Source: Peribolospora baueri
Taxonomy: Eukaryota > Basidiomycota > Peribolosporomycetes > Peribolosporales > Peribolosporaceae
Reading direction: 5' to 3'
Length of the DNA stretch: 64,000 nucleotides
Assembly: GCA_029717555.1 (NCBI GenBank)
Contig: JAMDHS010000093.1
Span: 16,607-80,606, forward strand
This document shows positions 1-12,860 of this stretch, one piece after another; position 1 is the first letter of the stretch, and each line of letters begins with the position of its first letter. The notes beneath the pieces are model-generated. The model ran no database searches. It was not told the origin of the DNA and worked only from the letters and a program-made list of their open reading frames with translations. The position numbers and the translations under genes were made by a program.

Positions 1-15
1 TTCTCACCCTCGCGG

Positions 16-3000
16 ATGCTCCCCTTCGCCCGCGCGCTGCCCTCCTCCGGCTCCAGAGTCGCAGCCCGGCGGACAGCCGCGACGTCGACGACCGCCCTCC
101 CAGTCCGCCACACCAGCCTTCTTCAGCGCCGCACCCCCTTCGCACAAACTAGACCGCTCCATTCGGCCTTCTCTACTACTCATCCTCGCCACCTTCCCTT
201 TCCCCCATCGCCGCCACGCAGCATGACGCCTCCACAGAACAATCACCAACGCCTCCTCACCAAGTCTCGATCGCTCGCCACCTCCTCCGCTTCCACCCCC
301 GTCTCCGACTTTCCTGCCTCTTTGCCTCCCGGCTACGAGCTCCAGTCCATCTCACAGCCCTCCACTCCCTCCTCCCCGCCCTTTGCCGTCTTCAAGCGGC
401 CCCTCGAGGTCTCCGCCCTCGATGATCGCTCCTACCGGCTTGTCACCCTGCCCAACGGCCTCGAGGCCCTCCTCGTCCACGATCCAAAGACCGACAAGGC
501 CTCAGCTGCCTTGGACGTCCGCGTCGGCCACCTAAGCGACCCGCCCGAGCTCCAAGGCTTGGCCCACTTCTGCGAGCACCTACTCTTCATGGGCACCGAC
601 AAGTACCCGAAGGAGAATGAGTACTCCGAGTATCTCTCCCAGCACTCCGGCTCGAGCAACGCGTACACCGGCATGGACAACACCAACTACTTCTTCGACG
701 TCGGCCACGAGCACCTTGAGGGCGCCCTCGACCGCTTTGCCCAGTTCTTCATCGCCCCCCTCTTCGACCCCTCTTGCACCGAGCGCGAGATCCGCGCCGT
801 CGACAGCGAGCACAAGAAGAATCTCCAGAGCGACATGTGGCGCGCCTTCCAGCTTGAAAAGACCCTCTCCGATCCCCAACACCCTTACAGCAACTTTGGC
901 ACAGGCTCCCTTCAGACACTCTGGGACGAGCCCAGGAAAAGGGGATCCGACGTCAGGGACGAGCTCCTCAAGTTTCACGATCGATACTACAGCGCCAACA
1001 TCATGAAGCTCGTCGTCCTTGGCAGAGGTCAGTCAGCTCGCTCGCTCCGTCCTTCCCAGACATCGTTTCTGCGGTGCTGGCGGCATAAATAAATCGCTAA
1101 ATATACCTCCGAGGCTGACGCTCCCTCCTTCTTCGTTCCGTCCCCACTCCGCTGCCGCTCTCTCCTTCTTCGTCCCGTCCCCACTCCGCTGCCGCTCTCA
1201 GAACCTCTCGACGTTCTGACCCAGTGGGTGACCGACAAGTTCTCACCAGTCAAGAACAAGAACATCGTCGCGCCTAGCTTCCCTCGCTCGCCTTTGACGG
1301 ACAAGGAGCTGCAGACTCAAGTCTTCTTCCGCTCAGTCAAGGACATCCGCGCATTGCACATCGCCTTCCCTTTCCCTGACCAAGGTCCGCTCTTCCGAAC
1401 CAAGGTGCGTCGGTCGCCCGCCCTGCTGATCCACCACCCGAACTGGCGACTGAATTTTTCATGTTCGTGCACCCTTTCCTCCACAGCCCGGTCAATACCT
1501 GTCTCACCTCATCGGACACGAGGGCGAAGGCTCTATCCTCTCTTACCTTAAAAAGAAGGGCTGGTCGAACCACATTTCGGCCGGGGCCAGCAACGGCGCC
1601 GACGGCTTCGAGTTCTTCAAGGTCTCTGTCGACCTCACGCAGGAAGGACTTAGTGGGTGGCACATCTACCCGTCCCGTCTCAAGAATCTTGTTCGTTTTC
1701 ATCACTCACCTAATTTCTTCCTGACGTTTCTTCTTGTCTTCACTTGGTAGAGAACTACGAGAGTGTCGTTGCCGCCGTCTTCAAATACATCGAGCTGATC
1801 AAGACGACGGGAATAGCAGAGTGGAGCTTCCGCGAAGTCCAGCAGCTCTGGGACCTGGCCTTCCGCTTCAAGGAAAAGTCCCCTCCCTCGTCCTACACCT
1901 CCAATCTCTCCTCGCAGATGCAGCAGCCTTTCCCGCGCGAGTCCATCCTTTCTGGCCCTTACTTTATCCGCGACTTTGACCTGCCCCTCATCCAGAGCTC
2001 GCTGGACTGGCTGAGCCCGGAGCGATGCCGCGTCTTTGTCGCTGCTCAGACTTTGCCGGACGGGAGCAAGGAGTGGGACAGCAAGGAGAAGTGGTACGGG
2101 ACAGAATACAAACAGGTCTCGCTACCGCAGATCCAAGTCAAGGTGAGCATATCACGCTTGAACGACCTCCCACCCATACGACGTCTACTCACGCTCGCGT
2201 ACGTACCGCCCGTTCCAGGCCTCTGAGCAAGACTTTGAAGACCTCGCACTGCCGAAACCGAACACTTTTATCCCTTCCGACCTGGAGGTGAAGGAGAAGA
2301 AAGCCGTAGACGACGTGAGTCGCGAGCTCCGGGAGCATTTTCGAAATTCTCGTCAGCGCTCAGCTCACGTGTGGCATATTCACCTCGTCCTCACAGCCCC
2401 TCAAGCGACCAACGTTGCTGAGGCATACTCCGCTCTCTCGGCTCTGGCACAAGAAGGACGACCGGTTCTGGGTGCCCAAGGCCAACGTGTTCTTCCTCCT
2501 CCGTAGCCCGCTCATCGACGCGACACCCAACAACGCCGTCAAGAGCCGGTTGTTCACTGAGCTTATCAAGGACGCACTCACCGAGTACTCTTACGATGCC
2601 GAGCTTGCCGGCTTGGGCTACAACATCGATTGCGAGGCAGATAGCATCGGCGTGAGCGTGGAAGGATACAACGACAAGCTTCCCGTTCTTTTGAAGTACA
2701 TCTTCGAGCGCCTCGCCGGCTTCACCGTCGACCCGAAGCGGTTCGAGATTCTGAAGGACCTAGTGAGTACGAATCTCGGTGGTGGGACGGGGAAGCGCTT
2801 TCTCTTCCGCCGTCTGTTGACGATCATTTTATTCGCTCGACGCTCTGCGCTGCGTTCCCCTCCAGGTCCGACGAGGGTACCAAAACTTCCGACTTGATGC
2901 TCCGTACCAGCACGCCAACTATTACACCACCTACCTCACCCAGGAGCGCATGTGGACGCCGCAAGAGAAGCTGGTGGAGCTTGAGCGTGAGCATTGTCTT

Positions 3001-4451
3001 CTCTCCTTTTCATCTCACGGTGTCGTTCGTTGGCGAACATTGGCTGACGGACTTTTGACTTTTTTTTCGAACCTTGTAATTGGGCGGGTTGCGCAGAGAT
3101 GCAAGCTGAGGATATTCAAAAGTTCATCCCCGAGCTCTTGGGCCGTCTGCATCTCGAAGTCCTCGCTCATGGCAACCTTCTGAAGGAGGTGAGCGACCTC
3201 TTCTGCACTCATCTACGTGTCCTCTTTCCTCTTCAGCCTAAATCCAATCCGAACGAGCCATGACTGATCGATCCTGTTTGTTCGCGGATGGCCGGTCCTC
3301 TTATAGGATTCCATCCGGCTCGTCGAGCTGGCCGAGGGCATCCTTAAGTCGAAACCGCTAACGGCGGCCGAACTCATTTCTCATCGTTCTCTGATGTTGC
3401 CGAGAGGTGAGTCAATGAGGGGCTTGCTTCCTGGGTGGTGGCGCCACGCTTCGATGGAGCTCACACAAATCTCATCTCGTCATCACCCCGTCCGACAGGA
3501 AAGAGCTTCTCTTGGTCGTTGGACGTGCCGAACCCGGAGAACCTCAACTCGTCGATCGAATACTTTGTCCAAGTGGGCGACCCGATGAACTTGGAGGACC
3601 GTGCGAAACTGGCCCTCCTTTCGCAAATCGTCCAGGAGCCATGCTTTGACCAGCTGAGGACGAAGGAACAGCTCGGTTACCTCGTCTTTAGCTCTTCGCG
3701 CTCGTCGATCGGCATGCAAGGCTTCCGGATCCTCGTACAGAGCGAGCGCGACTCGCGTTACGTCGAGTCGCGCATTGACGCGTTCCTCAATTCGTTCAAG
3801 AACCACCTTGAGACCATCTCGGATGCCGAGTTTGAAGCTCAGAAGATGAGCTTGATCAACAAAAAGCTCGAGGCGGTCAAGAACCTGTACGAGGAGTCTT
3901 CCCGGTTCTGGTACCACATCCACTCCGGTTACTTCGACTTTTTGCAGCGCGAGACGGACGTGGCGAACGTGCGAAACCTGACCAAGAAGGACGTGCTCGA
4001 CTTCTACCTCCTCTACGTTCATCACTCGTCCCCCACGCGGGCCAAGCTGACCGTGCACATGCGCTCGCAGATCAAGGCCCCTCGTTTCTCCAAAGCCGCC
4101 GTGGACGCCCTGGCTGACGCGGTCAAGAGCTACGGCATCGATTTGACCGAGGCTGAGTTGGAGCAGCTCAAGACGGCAGAGCCGACGGCGGAGACGGTCA
4201 AGTCGCTCGTCAACGAAGCGCTGGCCAAGGTGCCCAACGTCCCCGCCGCCGAGCAGTCCAGCAAGCTCCTCGGTTTGGTTGACAAGCTCGCTGCGGAACA
4301 CCCTGCCGAGGAAGAGGAGATTGTCGTTGTCGGTCAGGATTCCGAGGTGGCGATTGAAGACGTGGGTGCCTTCAAGGCCAGCCTTATCCCCAGCAAGGCC
4401 GCCGTCCCCGTCATTCGCCTCTCTGAACTAGCCGAGCGGGCCAACCTGTAG
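16..4451 (+). CDS. STE23: Insulin-degrading enzyme-type M16 zinc metalloprotease (Ste23/IDE)
   Basis: This is an M16A metalloprotease that degrades small peptides in its closed chamber; in yeast the family member Ste23 also trims a-factor pheromone. About ten exons give roughly 1,160 residues, which fits the family. The inverted zinc motif [11 protein letters not shown] (HxxEH) lies near residue 190, and the distal zinc-ligand glutamate is in the AVDSEHKKN segment. The [14 protein letters not shown] block and the C-terminal [12 protein letters not shown] block are also family signatures. The N-terminus before the catalytic domain is Arg/Ser/Ala-rich and looks like a mitochondrial presequence. 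A second in-frame ATG at 223 would give a form without it. The C-terminus is RANL, a PTS1-like peroxisomal signal. The first exon starts 16 bp from the window edge, so the promoter is not visible. Family assignment is secure; targeting is inferred. Confidence 0.93.
223..225 (+). promoter_or_regulatory. Candidate second translation start of the IDE gene
   Basis: This ATG is in frame with the ATG at 16, 69 codons downstream, and has A at -3. The upstream ATG has C at -3 and is a weaker context. Use of this start would remove the presequence-like N-terminus. Inference from context only. Confidence 0.45.
1126..1199 (+). repeat. 37-bp tandem duplication at the 3' end of IDE intron 1
   Basis: Positions 1126-1162 and 1163-1199 are two adjacent 37-bp copies that differ at one base. 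They are pyrimidine-rich, and the second copy runs directly into the CAG acceptor at 1199-1201. The first copy lacks the AG, so only the distal copy can serve as a 3' splice site. Confidence 0.9.
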
Positions 4452-4864
4452 TTTCGCTTCGCCGTCGTCACTCGAACGCATCTTGTTTTCGCCCCCGCCT
4501 TGCTCTTTTCGTTTTCACGCCTGCTCCCGTCTCCCTTCCCCCCTCTTAGCCTGGACGCCCGTTTCGCTCGCCTCTTTCTTGGCTCTGTATTTTCTTCGTC
4601 GTTACATCATCTTGCGCAGAAATTCAACCGTAAGAGCGAGAAGAGAACTCCAGAGTGAAGTGGAGCGAGCGAGTAGAACATGAGCGACGTGATGTGATCG
4701 CGCACGGGCCATGTGTGGACTGCGGCCGTGTTGCGCCCCGGGCTCATTGGAAGCTATGGACTTTCCAAGTTCGGCTCGATCTCCATTCCAATACCCCCCA
4801 GTCCGTCCCATACCCTCTCCAGATACCTCCCTCGCCGACATCCCATGTTCTCGAAGAAGCAGCC
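4452..4864. other. Intergenic, IDE to membrane protein
   Basis: This holds the pyrimidine-rich 3' UTR of the protease and the upstream region of the next gene. The downstream frame is open back to about 4655 with no in-frame ATG before 4865. I see no further element. Confidence 0.6.
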
Positions 4865-7408
4865 ATGGATGTCATGAACTCCTCGCCGCCTTCTCCTGCA
4901 CCTCTTTCCGGTCGTCGCACGTCAAGCTCGCCGAATGTACACGCGTCACTGCCCAGCAGCGAGCACCATCGCACTCGGGGGTGGGCGAGACCGGCCTTGG
5001 CCTCGTTTCATTCAGATGGGAACGTCAACGGCGGCTCACAACGTCACGATGTTGACCGTGCGGGCGCCCACGCAGACGCAGGTGCAAACCCGACTTTAGA
5101 CGACCCCGTTTCGTCCGCGTTCTCGTCCTGGCGTCGAGTCGCCAGTGTCGCAGCGGCCAGCTCTGCGTTTCAAAAATCGGTGCGCAGGAGTCGAGAGAAG
5201 ACGCCTCCGCGGGGAGGGGATCCGGACGGATTGAACGAGGAGACGGACATGTCGTTCGCTAGTCACGTCAGCGATTGGCCTTCTCTCGCCGCTCTGTTTT
5301 CTGACGACGACGACGACGACGACGATGTTCCCCCCCCCGCCGTTCCAGACGCACCCCGCGCCCCTACGATTCGGGGCAAGCAAGCAGATGTGCAAGGATC
5401 AGTGGAGAGAGACACGTCGGTGATGAGGGCGAGAAGAAGGACGAGAGCCGCTCGACGGAGCATCATGGACAGACCCCTGTCGCAACCCGTTTCCCATCCA
5501 GTGACGGCTGGGCCTTCCTCGCCTTCTCGTTCCGGTCAACCACCGGCTTCCCCCAGCTTTCTTGCCTCGCCCACCCACGCTGCGCCGGAGGGATTGTCTT
5601 TTGAAGATCCTGACTCTTTTCTAGAAGGAGACCCCAATGTGATGATCCCTTCGGGCGATGATCCGTTGGCGTACGCCGCATCGACACGGTTGCTCGAGTC
5701 GGACGACTCTGACGACGACGAGACAAGGCCAGACAGAGCTGCCGGGGCCGGGAGTGGTGAAGCACCAGCGCAACAGCCGTCAATCCGGTGTCGAAATATC
5801 CTCTCGGCGTTGCCTTCCTTGACCCCCGCGTGGCGCGGCATCCTCAAGTGCGCCCTGGCTTATCTCATCGCTTCCCTTTTCACCTATGTACCTGCTCTCA
5901 CTCGTGTCCTCTCCGCAACCGTTCACGAGCCCGCCGAAATGCCCGTCTCGAATGCTCACATGATCGCTACCATCGTGTGTTATTATCATCCCGCCAAAAC
6001 TCGAGGCGCAATGGTGGAGGCCGACTACTTTGCTGTCGGCGCTTTTGTCTGGGCCATGGCGGTGAGCGAGGGCAGCATGGCTTGTGCAGTCTGGCTCAAT
6101 AACGCGGGGTTGCCCACGCTCGGGCACGTGGTCACCGTGGTCTTTTGGATAGGTGTTTCTATGGCCTGCGTTGCTTGGGCAAAGGTCAGGGTTGGAAAAC
6201 CCACGTTCAACACGGGTGAGTGTTTTCCACGGACAGCGAAGGCGGTCGTGAGTAGCGACATTATGGCACCTTCCTTTGTGAACCTCGGACATGCATTTTC
6301 TTCCTTTTTACAGCGTGTTCGATGATAGCAGTCATCTGCTTTGTCATGTGAGGATGACAGCGACAGGATGGACCGCTCGAGCTCCAACTGATTGACCTTT
6401 TTTTGTGTCTGGCGTAAAACGCAGCATCGCCAAAGAGGGCTCCGTGCATTTGGGGCAATTCGAAACGGACAAAGTTTTGCAGGTGAGCGTTGGACCTGGA
6501 AAAGGCGAGTATAAGACGGTCTCTGGGCGCTGATGAGCGCTCCTCCTTCTCCGTTCGCACGGGCAGACGACGTTCATCGTGTTTATCGGGACGGTCATTT
6601 CCAATATCGTCTGCTTCTGTCTCTGGCCACAGAGCGCGACAGACAGACTGCAGTAAGTGGATGCTATCTTTTCATCGTCGCGTTCAGGCACAACTGACTC
6701 GCCTTGCTCGTGCGACCGTTTATAGACAAGACATCGACAGATCTTTGGTTTCTTTCGCCTTTTTGCTCAAAACCCTAACAAAGGTCTTCTTGTTAGACGA
6801 CCCCACCGGACTTAGTTTCTCGTCCGAAAAGCTCAAAAGAGCAATCGAGGATCATCACTCTTCCTTCACGTCCCTCAAGAAAGATTTGGCGGACGCCAAG
6901 CTCGAATGGCCCTTCGACGTCCGCATCCATGGCATGGAGCACAGCTACGACCTTGTTGTCCGAGTTCTCAATGAACTGGCTCAGCACCTGAACGGACTGA
7001 GGAGCAGCTGCGGCCTCCAATTCGAGCTCATCAACGCTCAGCGGGAGCTCGAACGTTCGGGGGAAAAGGGGAAAACGGCAGCCAACGCAACGCCCGCTGA
7101 TCAGCCGGACGATGCCAGGTTGCCGCATGCTAAGCGTTCGCCAGGGTCTCCCGACGCTGAGAAAACGCTCCAGGAAGAAGCAGCCGTCTTCAACACTTTT
7201 GTGGAGAATGTAGGCCCTCACATGCGTTCATTGACGTTCATATGCAACCGTATCCTCGGCCGTCTGAGGACGACTTTTGCTGGGAGCGACAAACGCGCGA
7301 GCCAATCGCGTCGCCAACCGGCGGACTTTGACTCCCTAAGAGCAGACTTGTCCAATGCTCTTCGGCGCTTCGAAGTAGAACAGAACGTGGCTATCAAGTG
7401 AGCCTTTA

Positions 7409-7446
<38 letters not shown>

Positions 7447-9987
7447 GCGACTGATCTTTTTATCTAACACCACTCCCATCGTCGTCAGACGGATTTACAC
7501 AGTCTATCCGTCGCCTTCGAGCTCTCAAACCCCCTTGGCCGGGAATGATGGCCAGACGCGTAAGGCGGACTCACCTGCAGGTCGGCCTTTCAACAGGCTT
7601 TCGGAAGCTTTTGTGCCAGCGTATCTCAATTCATCCTCGGAGACCGTCTTTTTGCTGTATTTTTTTGTCTTCAACCTTGAGGAGTTCGCCCGCGACTTGC
7701 TCCGCCTCATTGATGCCATGGAGGAGGTTTGGAAGGCAGAGGTTAAGGTCGCTGCCAGACGTCAAATGCCGTTCTGGGAGCGAATCGTCCATTCATTCCA
7801 GGTTTCGCGGTCGACGCCCCGGCGTCTGCACCGGCATCGGCAGGAAAGGACCGTTCGACAGAAGATAGGTGAGACCAGAGGCAGGCGCCCCACGACCGAG
7901 TTCCCAAGCCCCCGTCGCTCACCTTTGACTTGGCCTTCTTCTTGTACAGCCTACTTTTGTAGGGTTACTCCCGAGCCGGTCCTTTTCCCGCCGAACCTTC
8001 CTCATGCCCTCAACACTCTGCAGACGCCGATGGCGATGACCAGGAAAGCCAGGGCGTGGAGATTCATTTGGGGGCTGGGCACGTGGCTACGCGAGCCTGA
8101 CACCAAGTTCGCCATCAAGGCAGGCGTCGGAGCTGCAATTCTCTCTGCGCCAGCATTTGTGAGTGTGTTGTTCGTGCCTTCTGCAGACTTTGGGTTATGT
8201 GGCACTCAATCGTGGTTCTCCGGACCGTTCGCTCCAGATCGATTCACTCCGTCCCATCTTCACCGAATATAGGGGCGAATGGGCTCTCGTCTCCGTGGGT
8301 ACACGCACGCTGCACTTTTTTGCCGGGGCAGAATAATCTTACAGCTTTATTCGTCTGCCCAGTTCATGGTCGTTCTCTCCCCAACGGTCGGACAATCCAA
8401 TTTTCTCGGAATTCATCGCGTTCTTGGGACTCTCTTCGGCGCCACCGTGGCATGGCTCGTCTACAGTCTTTTCCCCGACAACAATGTCGTGCTTCCCATT
8501 TTTGGCTTTTTCTTTTCGCTCCCCTGCTTCTACTACATCGTCTGTACTCCCTACGCCACCACGGGCCGATTTGTGCTGCTAACCGTGAGCATTTCCGTCC
8601 CTCGTGGTTATGATGGCCGGCACGTCCCAATTCTGACGCTGCTTCTGTCTTCCCAGTACAACCTCACTGCCCTCTACTCCTACAATCTAAGGGTCAGAGA
8701 TGTGGAGGTGCAAACGATTGCATTTCATCGTTCGGTCGCCGTTGTCATCGGTGTTCTATGGGGTCTGGTGATCAATCGCCTCATATGGCCGTACGAGGCC
8801 AGAAGGGAGCTGAGCAGGGGCCTATCACAGTGGGTTATTACGGGGGACGTGTCAAGCAAACTCTGCCTTTGCTAACGGTCACGGGTCTGTGCTTGTCTAT
8901 TACAGGCTTCTCTTCTCTCTTTCCTGGTTGTATCAGCGCTTGGTGCTTTCGTACTCGACCCCCCCCGAAGTCCTCCAGAGCGCATCCCTGCACGCTTTCC
9001 CCGGCTCTGCCCCCATCGGCGATCTGGAGGCGGTGACACCCAGCAAAGCGCCCTCCGATTCCGATCCGCTCCTTTCTAGGGGCGCGCTTGCAAATATAGG
9101 CCTTCAAAAAGGAGATTTCCAGACCATGTAAGACTTCAGACTCTTATTCTCTCCAACCTTGATTGGCATCTTGTCTTACCTCCGTGGCGTTGTCGCAGGG
9201 AGCTTCACCTTCAGGTCATGCTCATCAAGCTCGAAGGCCTGCTTGCGCAGACCAAGCACGAGCCGCGCCTGAAGGGACCGTTCCCTGTTAAGATGTACCG
9301 GGATGTGCTAGCCGCCTGTCAGGTGTGTGCGAAGGAGCTGGCTTTGTGAGGGCCGAGTTAGGAGCTGATTGGATCATTCTCTTTTTGGCGCGTCTTGCAG
9401 AACATTCTTGACAAACTTCAGTCCATCTCCGCGGTCACGACCCGGTCCGAGTGGTACACCGATGTGCGACGAGATTTCGTGGTGCACGTCAACGCGGAGC
9501 GCCGCACGATGGTTGGGCAGGTGCTGCTCACCTTCTGGCTGCTCGCTTCGGCTTTTCGCCTCAAGACTCCACTGCCACCCTACCTTCCGCCGGCCGCCGA
9601 AAGCCGGCAGAGATTGATGGAGAAGATCAGAGAGCTGCCTGCAGTGAAGCGAAGAATAGCGCGAGGGAGCAGTCGGCTGGTGTTCTATAGCTATGTGCTC
9701 GCGATGAAGGTGAGTGAGATGACCTGGTCCCCTTTGATATTTTTTGCCCGCTGAATCGCTGCGTGCTTTGATACCTTTTCCTGCAGGACATCATTGACCA
9801 GCTTGAAGCGCTCGGCGAGATCGTACAATGTTTGTTCGGCGTGCTCGGAGGAGATCGGGAAAATTTTGAGAGCCTCTTCACTGCGTCGGACGAGGAGCTT
9901 GCTGGCTTATCTGCGCAAGCGGTGGCGGAATCGGAGGGAGCGGATGCCGCGCCGACAGGAAATCTGTCCGGGATGCACTGGAACTAG
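4865..9987 (+). CDS. BRE4-like/aromatic acid exporter family multi-pass membrane protein
   Basis: This is a large membrane protein of the fungal family with an ArAE_2_N (ER transporter-like, six-TM) N-terminal module and a DUF2421-type C-terminal module, related to the brefeldin A sensitivity protein Bre4 and bacterial fusaric-acid/aromatic-acid exporters. The first ~310 residues are polar and disordered, with a poly-Asp run around 5302-5325. Hydrophobic segments then begin at ILKCALAYLIASLFTYV, followed by VSNAHMIATIVCYYHPAKT and further helices. A second membrane bundle is encoded at about 8130-8790. The conserved C-terminal helical part runs from about 9200 to the stop in GNLSGMHWN. More than ten introns interrupt it. 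ATG 4865 is the first in-frame ATG. The substrate is unknown; an efflux role is family inference only. Confidence 0.82.
7412..7441 (+). repeat. Poly-T tract of 30 bases inside an intron
   Basis: An uninterrupted T run sits in the intron that follows the NVAIK-encoding exon, between a GTGAGC donor and the downstream TCAG acceptor. It is far longer than a normal polypyrimidine tract here and is prone to length errors in sequencing. Confidence 0.95.
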
Positions 9988-10376
9988 GAGAGCCTTGTCT
10001 TCGTCGCCTATTCTCTCCCCACCGAGGGCATCACTATCCTGTCTAGTTCGATATCCATTCCGCCCCATCACTCGCTCGCTGCCTTGGCCGAGAAATAACT
10101 TTTGCGTATGGAATGGAGACGATGCGATGAGAAGTCGTATGGCAATTTCGCCCCGAACTCGTCCTCCCACTTCCACCGCCCGCCGGCCGGCGATTTAACC
10201 GGTCGGCGCGGCGTTATTTCCGCGACGGACGCCGAGATGCGGGGTAAACAATACGGCCGCGCGACGCAGACATCGTCCTCTCTCCCCTCCAATTGCACTT
10301 GTCCTCGACGCCCAGAGCAGCCGGCTCGCTTTTCCTTTCTTCTTGCTTGCCCAACTTGCATCACCCTTTCGGCACG
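9988..10376. other. Intergenic, membrane protein to acyl-CoA dehydrogenase
   Basis: A 3' UTR is followed by the promoter of the dehydrogenase. Around 10183-10215 there is a GC-rich stretch with nested CCGG palindromes next to an AT-rich ATTTAA. No ORF here is supported. Confidence 0.6.
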
Positions 10377-12860
10377 ATGGCCCTCGCAGCCCGCTCTATC
10401 GTCTTGCTCGCACCCGCCGCCTCCGTGCGGCCGGCCTTGCATCGACCTCGCTTATGTCGTTCCACCGTCTCGACTTTCTTTACTCCGTGCGCAAACCGCT
10501 CTCTTCACACTACCGCTTTGCTCCGGAGCGCCGCGCCCACTACTAACACCGGCACGAGCACCTTTTCCGGAATGTCCGAGGACGGCCTGACGGAATCCCA
10601 GATTGATGTGCGGAGGAGCGTGGCGAAGATATGTGAAAAGTTTGGGGATGACTACTGGCTGGAGAAGGAGAGGTGCGTTTGTCCGCTTGTCCTCTGTGCG
10701 TGGGAAGGGAGGAATGAAGAAGACACGACCTTTTTTCGCTTCCTCTTCACTCCCGCTCGCGTCCACCCGCAATGGTCCCACTAGGACGGCCACCTACCCG
10801 CATGAGCTCTACGAAGCCCTTTCGAAAGCGGGCTACATTGGCATATGCATGCCGTCGGAACTCGGAGGTGTCGGCCTGGGTATCAGCGAGGCGACGGTCA
10901 TGTTACAGACCATTGCTGAAAGCGGCGCCGGGAGTGAGTGGACGCGCGAATGGCTTTTTTTTCTGCTGGGGATCGGTCGTTTACTGAACTGGTCTTCCCC
11001 CCGCACTTCTCACCTCTGATGCAGTTGCTGGTGCGCAAAGGTGAATATGCTCTCTGCTTGCGTCTTTCGGCCGCTTCTACCTGCTTTGATTCGCGGGATT
11101 GACCCGAACTGCCAAGGCGCACACTTTCCTCGCATCTATGGCTCGCTTCTCCACTCCTCCAACCATGCCACCTAGCATACACGCAAACGTTTATCCAATC
11201 ATGCCAATCATCGAATTTGCCTCGGAAGAGCAGAAGCAAGACTGGCTGCCCAAGATGATCAGCGGAGAGATTCGCAGCTGCTTCGCCATCACTGAGCCGA
11301 CCACGGGTTTGGGTCAGTAGTGGAGGGCGTGACCCTGATCAGCGATAAGATGAGGCAGAGGGGAAGAAGGAGAGACACCTGAAATGGGACTCCTGTACTG
11401 ATCCTCGGATCCCGTTCGTCGCTCCCCTTTCACGTCCGGGAACGACAGAGACGCTGAAACTCAAGACAAAGGCGGAGAAGAAGGGCAGCAAGTATGTCAT
11501 TAACGGCCAAAAGATGTAAGAGCGCGCCTTGACGTACTCCGCCCTATCCAAGCTGCCAAGCTGACAACAATTTGGCCCTTCCACAGCTGGACGTCATCCG
11601 CACAAGTCGCTTCCCGTGCCGTCATCCTAGCTCGCACGTCGCCCCCTACGCCCTCCTCCCGCTCCTCCGGCCTCTCTCTTTTTTTTGCCCCACTCCGCTC
11701 CGCGCCCGGCTCCTCAAACTCGCTCCGCCCCGGCGTTAGTATGAGCAAGATTGACAAGATGGGTGGGAACGCGGTGGATGCCAATGAGGTCTTCTTTGAT
11801 GGGTTTGAGGTGGACGAGAAGGATCTGGTCGGGGAGGAGGGCAAGGGATTCAAGATGGTCTTACATGGGATGAATGCTGAGAGGTGGGTGGGGCGTCGAC
11901 GACGTTTTGAGCTAGAGTTCGACGCCCGACTGGGGGTCTTGACCGATCGCTCCGCTTCCTACACGTCTGGTGGGCTCATCCGCGTCGCCGCGTTCCGCTT
12001 GACCCCCAACAACCTCGTAGATGTCTTCTCGCCGGAGAGGTAAGCCGGTCTGCGTCTGTACTCTGTGTTTACCCGTCGTCGTCATCTGACTGACGCGCGC
12101 ACAGGCCCTCGGAAATGGATATGCGGCGCTTCGTCGCGCGACGCGGTATGCGAGCGAGAGGATCGTGTTTGGAAAGCCGATCGGTCAGGTAAGTGTGTGC
12201 ACATGCCGGCCGTCCGTCTCCGCGGGGACCTTTGCGCCGGTCTCATCGGACGCTTGTCCCGTCCACCTCTCCCTTACCCCCCGCCAGAACCAAGCGATCC
12301 AACATGCGCTCGCGAAAGCGTGGGCGCAACTCGAATCGGCAAAGTTCCTGACGTACGCAGCGGCGCGCATGTACGACTCGCGTCACCCGGACGCGGGCGC
12401 TCATTGCAACGCGGCCAAGTACGTTTCGGCGGAAGCTGGGTACGAGGCGTGTGAGACGGCGGTGATGGTGCACGGGGGGATGGGGTATGCGAACGAGTTC
12501 CACGTCGAAAGGTACCTGAGGGAGAGGTGAGCGTGAGGCGATTCGACGCGACGTGACGCGCCCGTCCGCTCTCTGTTTCGGTCCGCCGGTTCTGATACAT
12601 GCACACCTCCTTTTCCGTCCCTCTCCTCCGCACAGTCTCGTCCCGCGCATAGCGCCGGTCAGGTGAGCGAGCCCTCTTCTTCATCCCGCTCCGTCCCGTC
12701 ACTTCATTTTTCCCTCCAAAACTCAACGCGATACCGCGTCGCATCCCGTCTTTTTTCGTTTCGTTTCCCGGACGTCCCGCTCGCCAAACCGAACCGCAGT
12801 CGTGAGATGGTGCTGAACTACATCGGCCAGCGCGTGCTCGGTCTGCCAAAGTCTTATTGA
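10377..12860 (+). CDS. Acyl-CoA dehydrogenase, mitochondrial
   Basis: This flavoenzyme family makes trans-2-enoyl-CoA from acyl-CoA in beta-oxidation or branched-chain amino acid breakdown. The first ~45 residues are rich in Ala, Arg and Ser and acid-free, as in a mitochondrial presequence. Conserved blocks follow in order: the helical N-domain (YEALSKAGYIGICMPSELGG), the middle-domain FAITEP flavin/substrate motif, SKIDKMGGNAVDANEVFFD, FKMVLHGMNAER, RIVFGKPIGQNQAIQH, and the C-terminal AVMVHGGMGYANEFHVERY. The end, VLNYIGQRVLGLPKSY, matches a fungal subfamily. There are about nine exons. No peroxisomal SKL-type tail is present, which agrees with mitochondria. Chain-length specificity cannot be read from sequence. 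Confidence 0.9.

Noticed and set aside
3483-4301. 272-codon minus-strand ORF opposite the IDE last exon
   Set aside because: It lies fully antisense to conserved IDE sequence; composition fits a codon-bias shadow.
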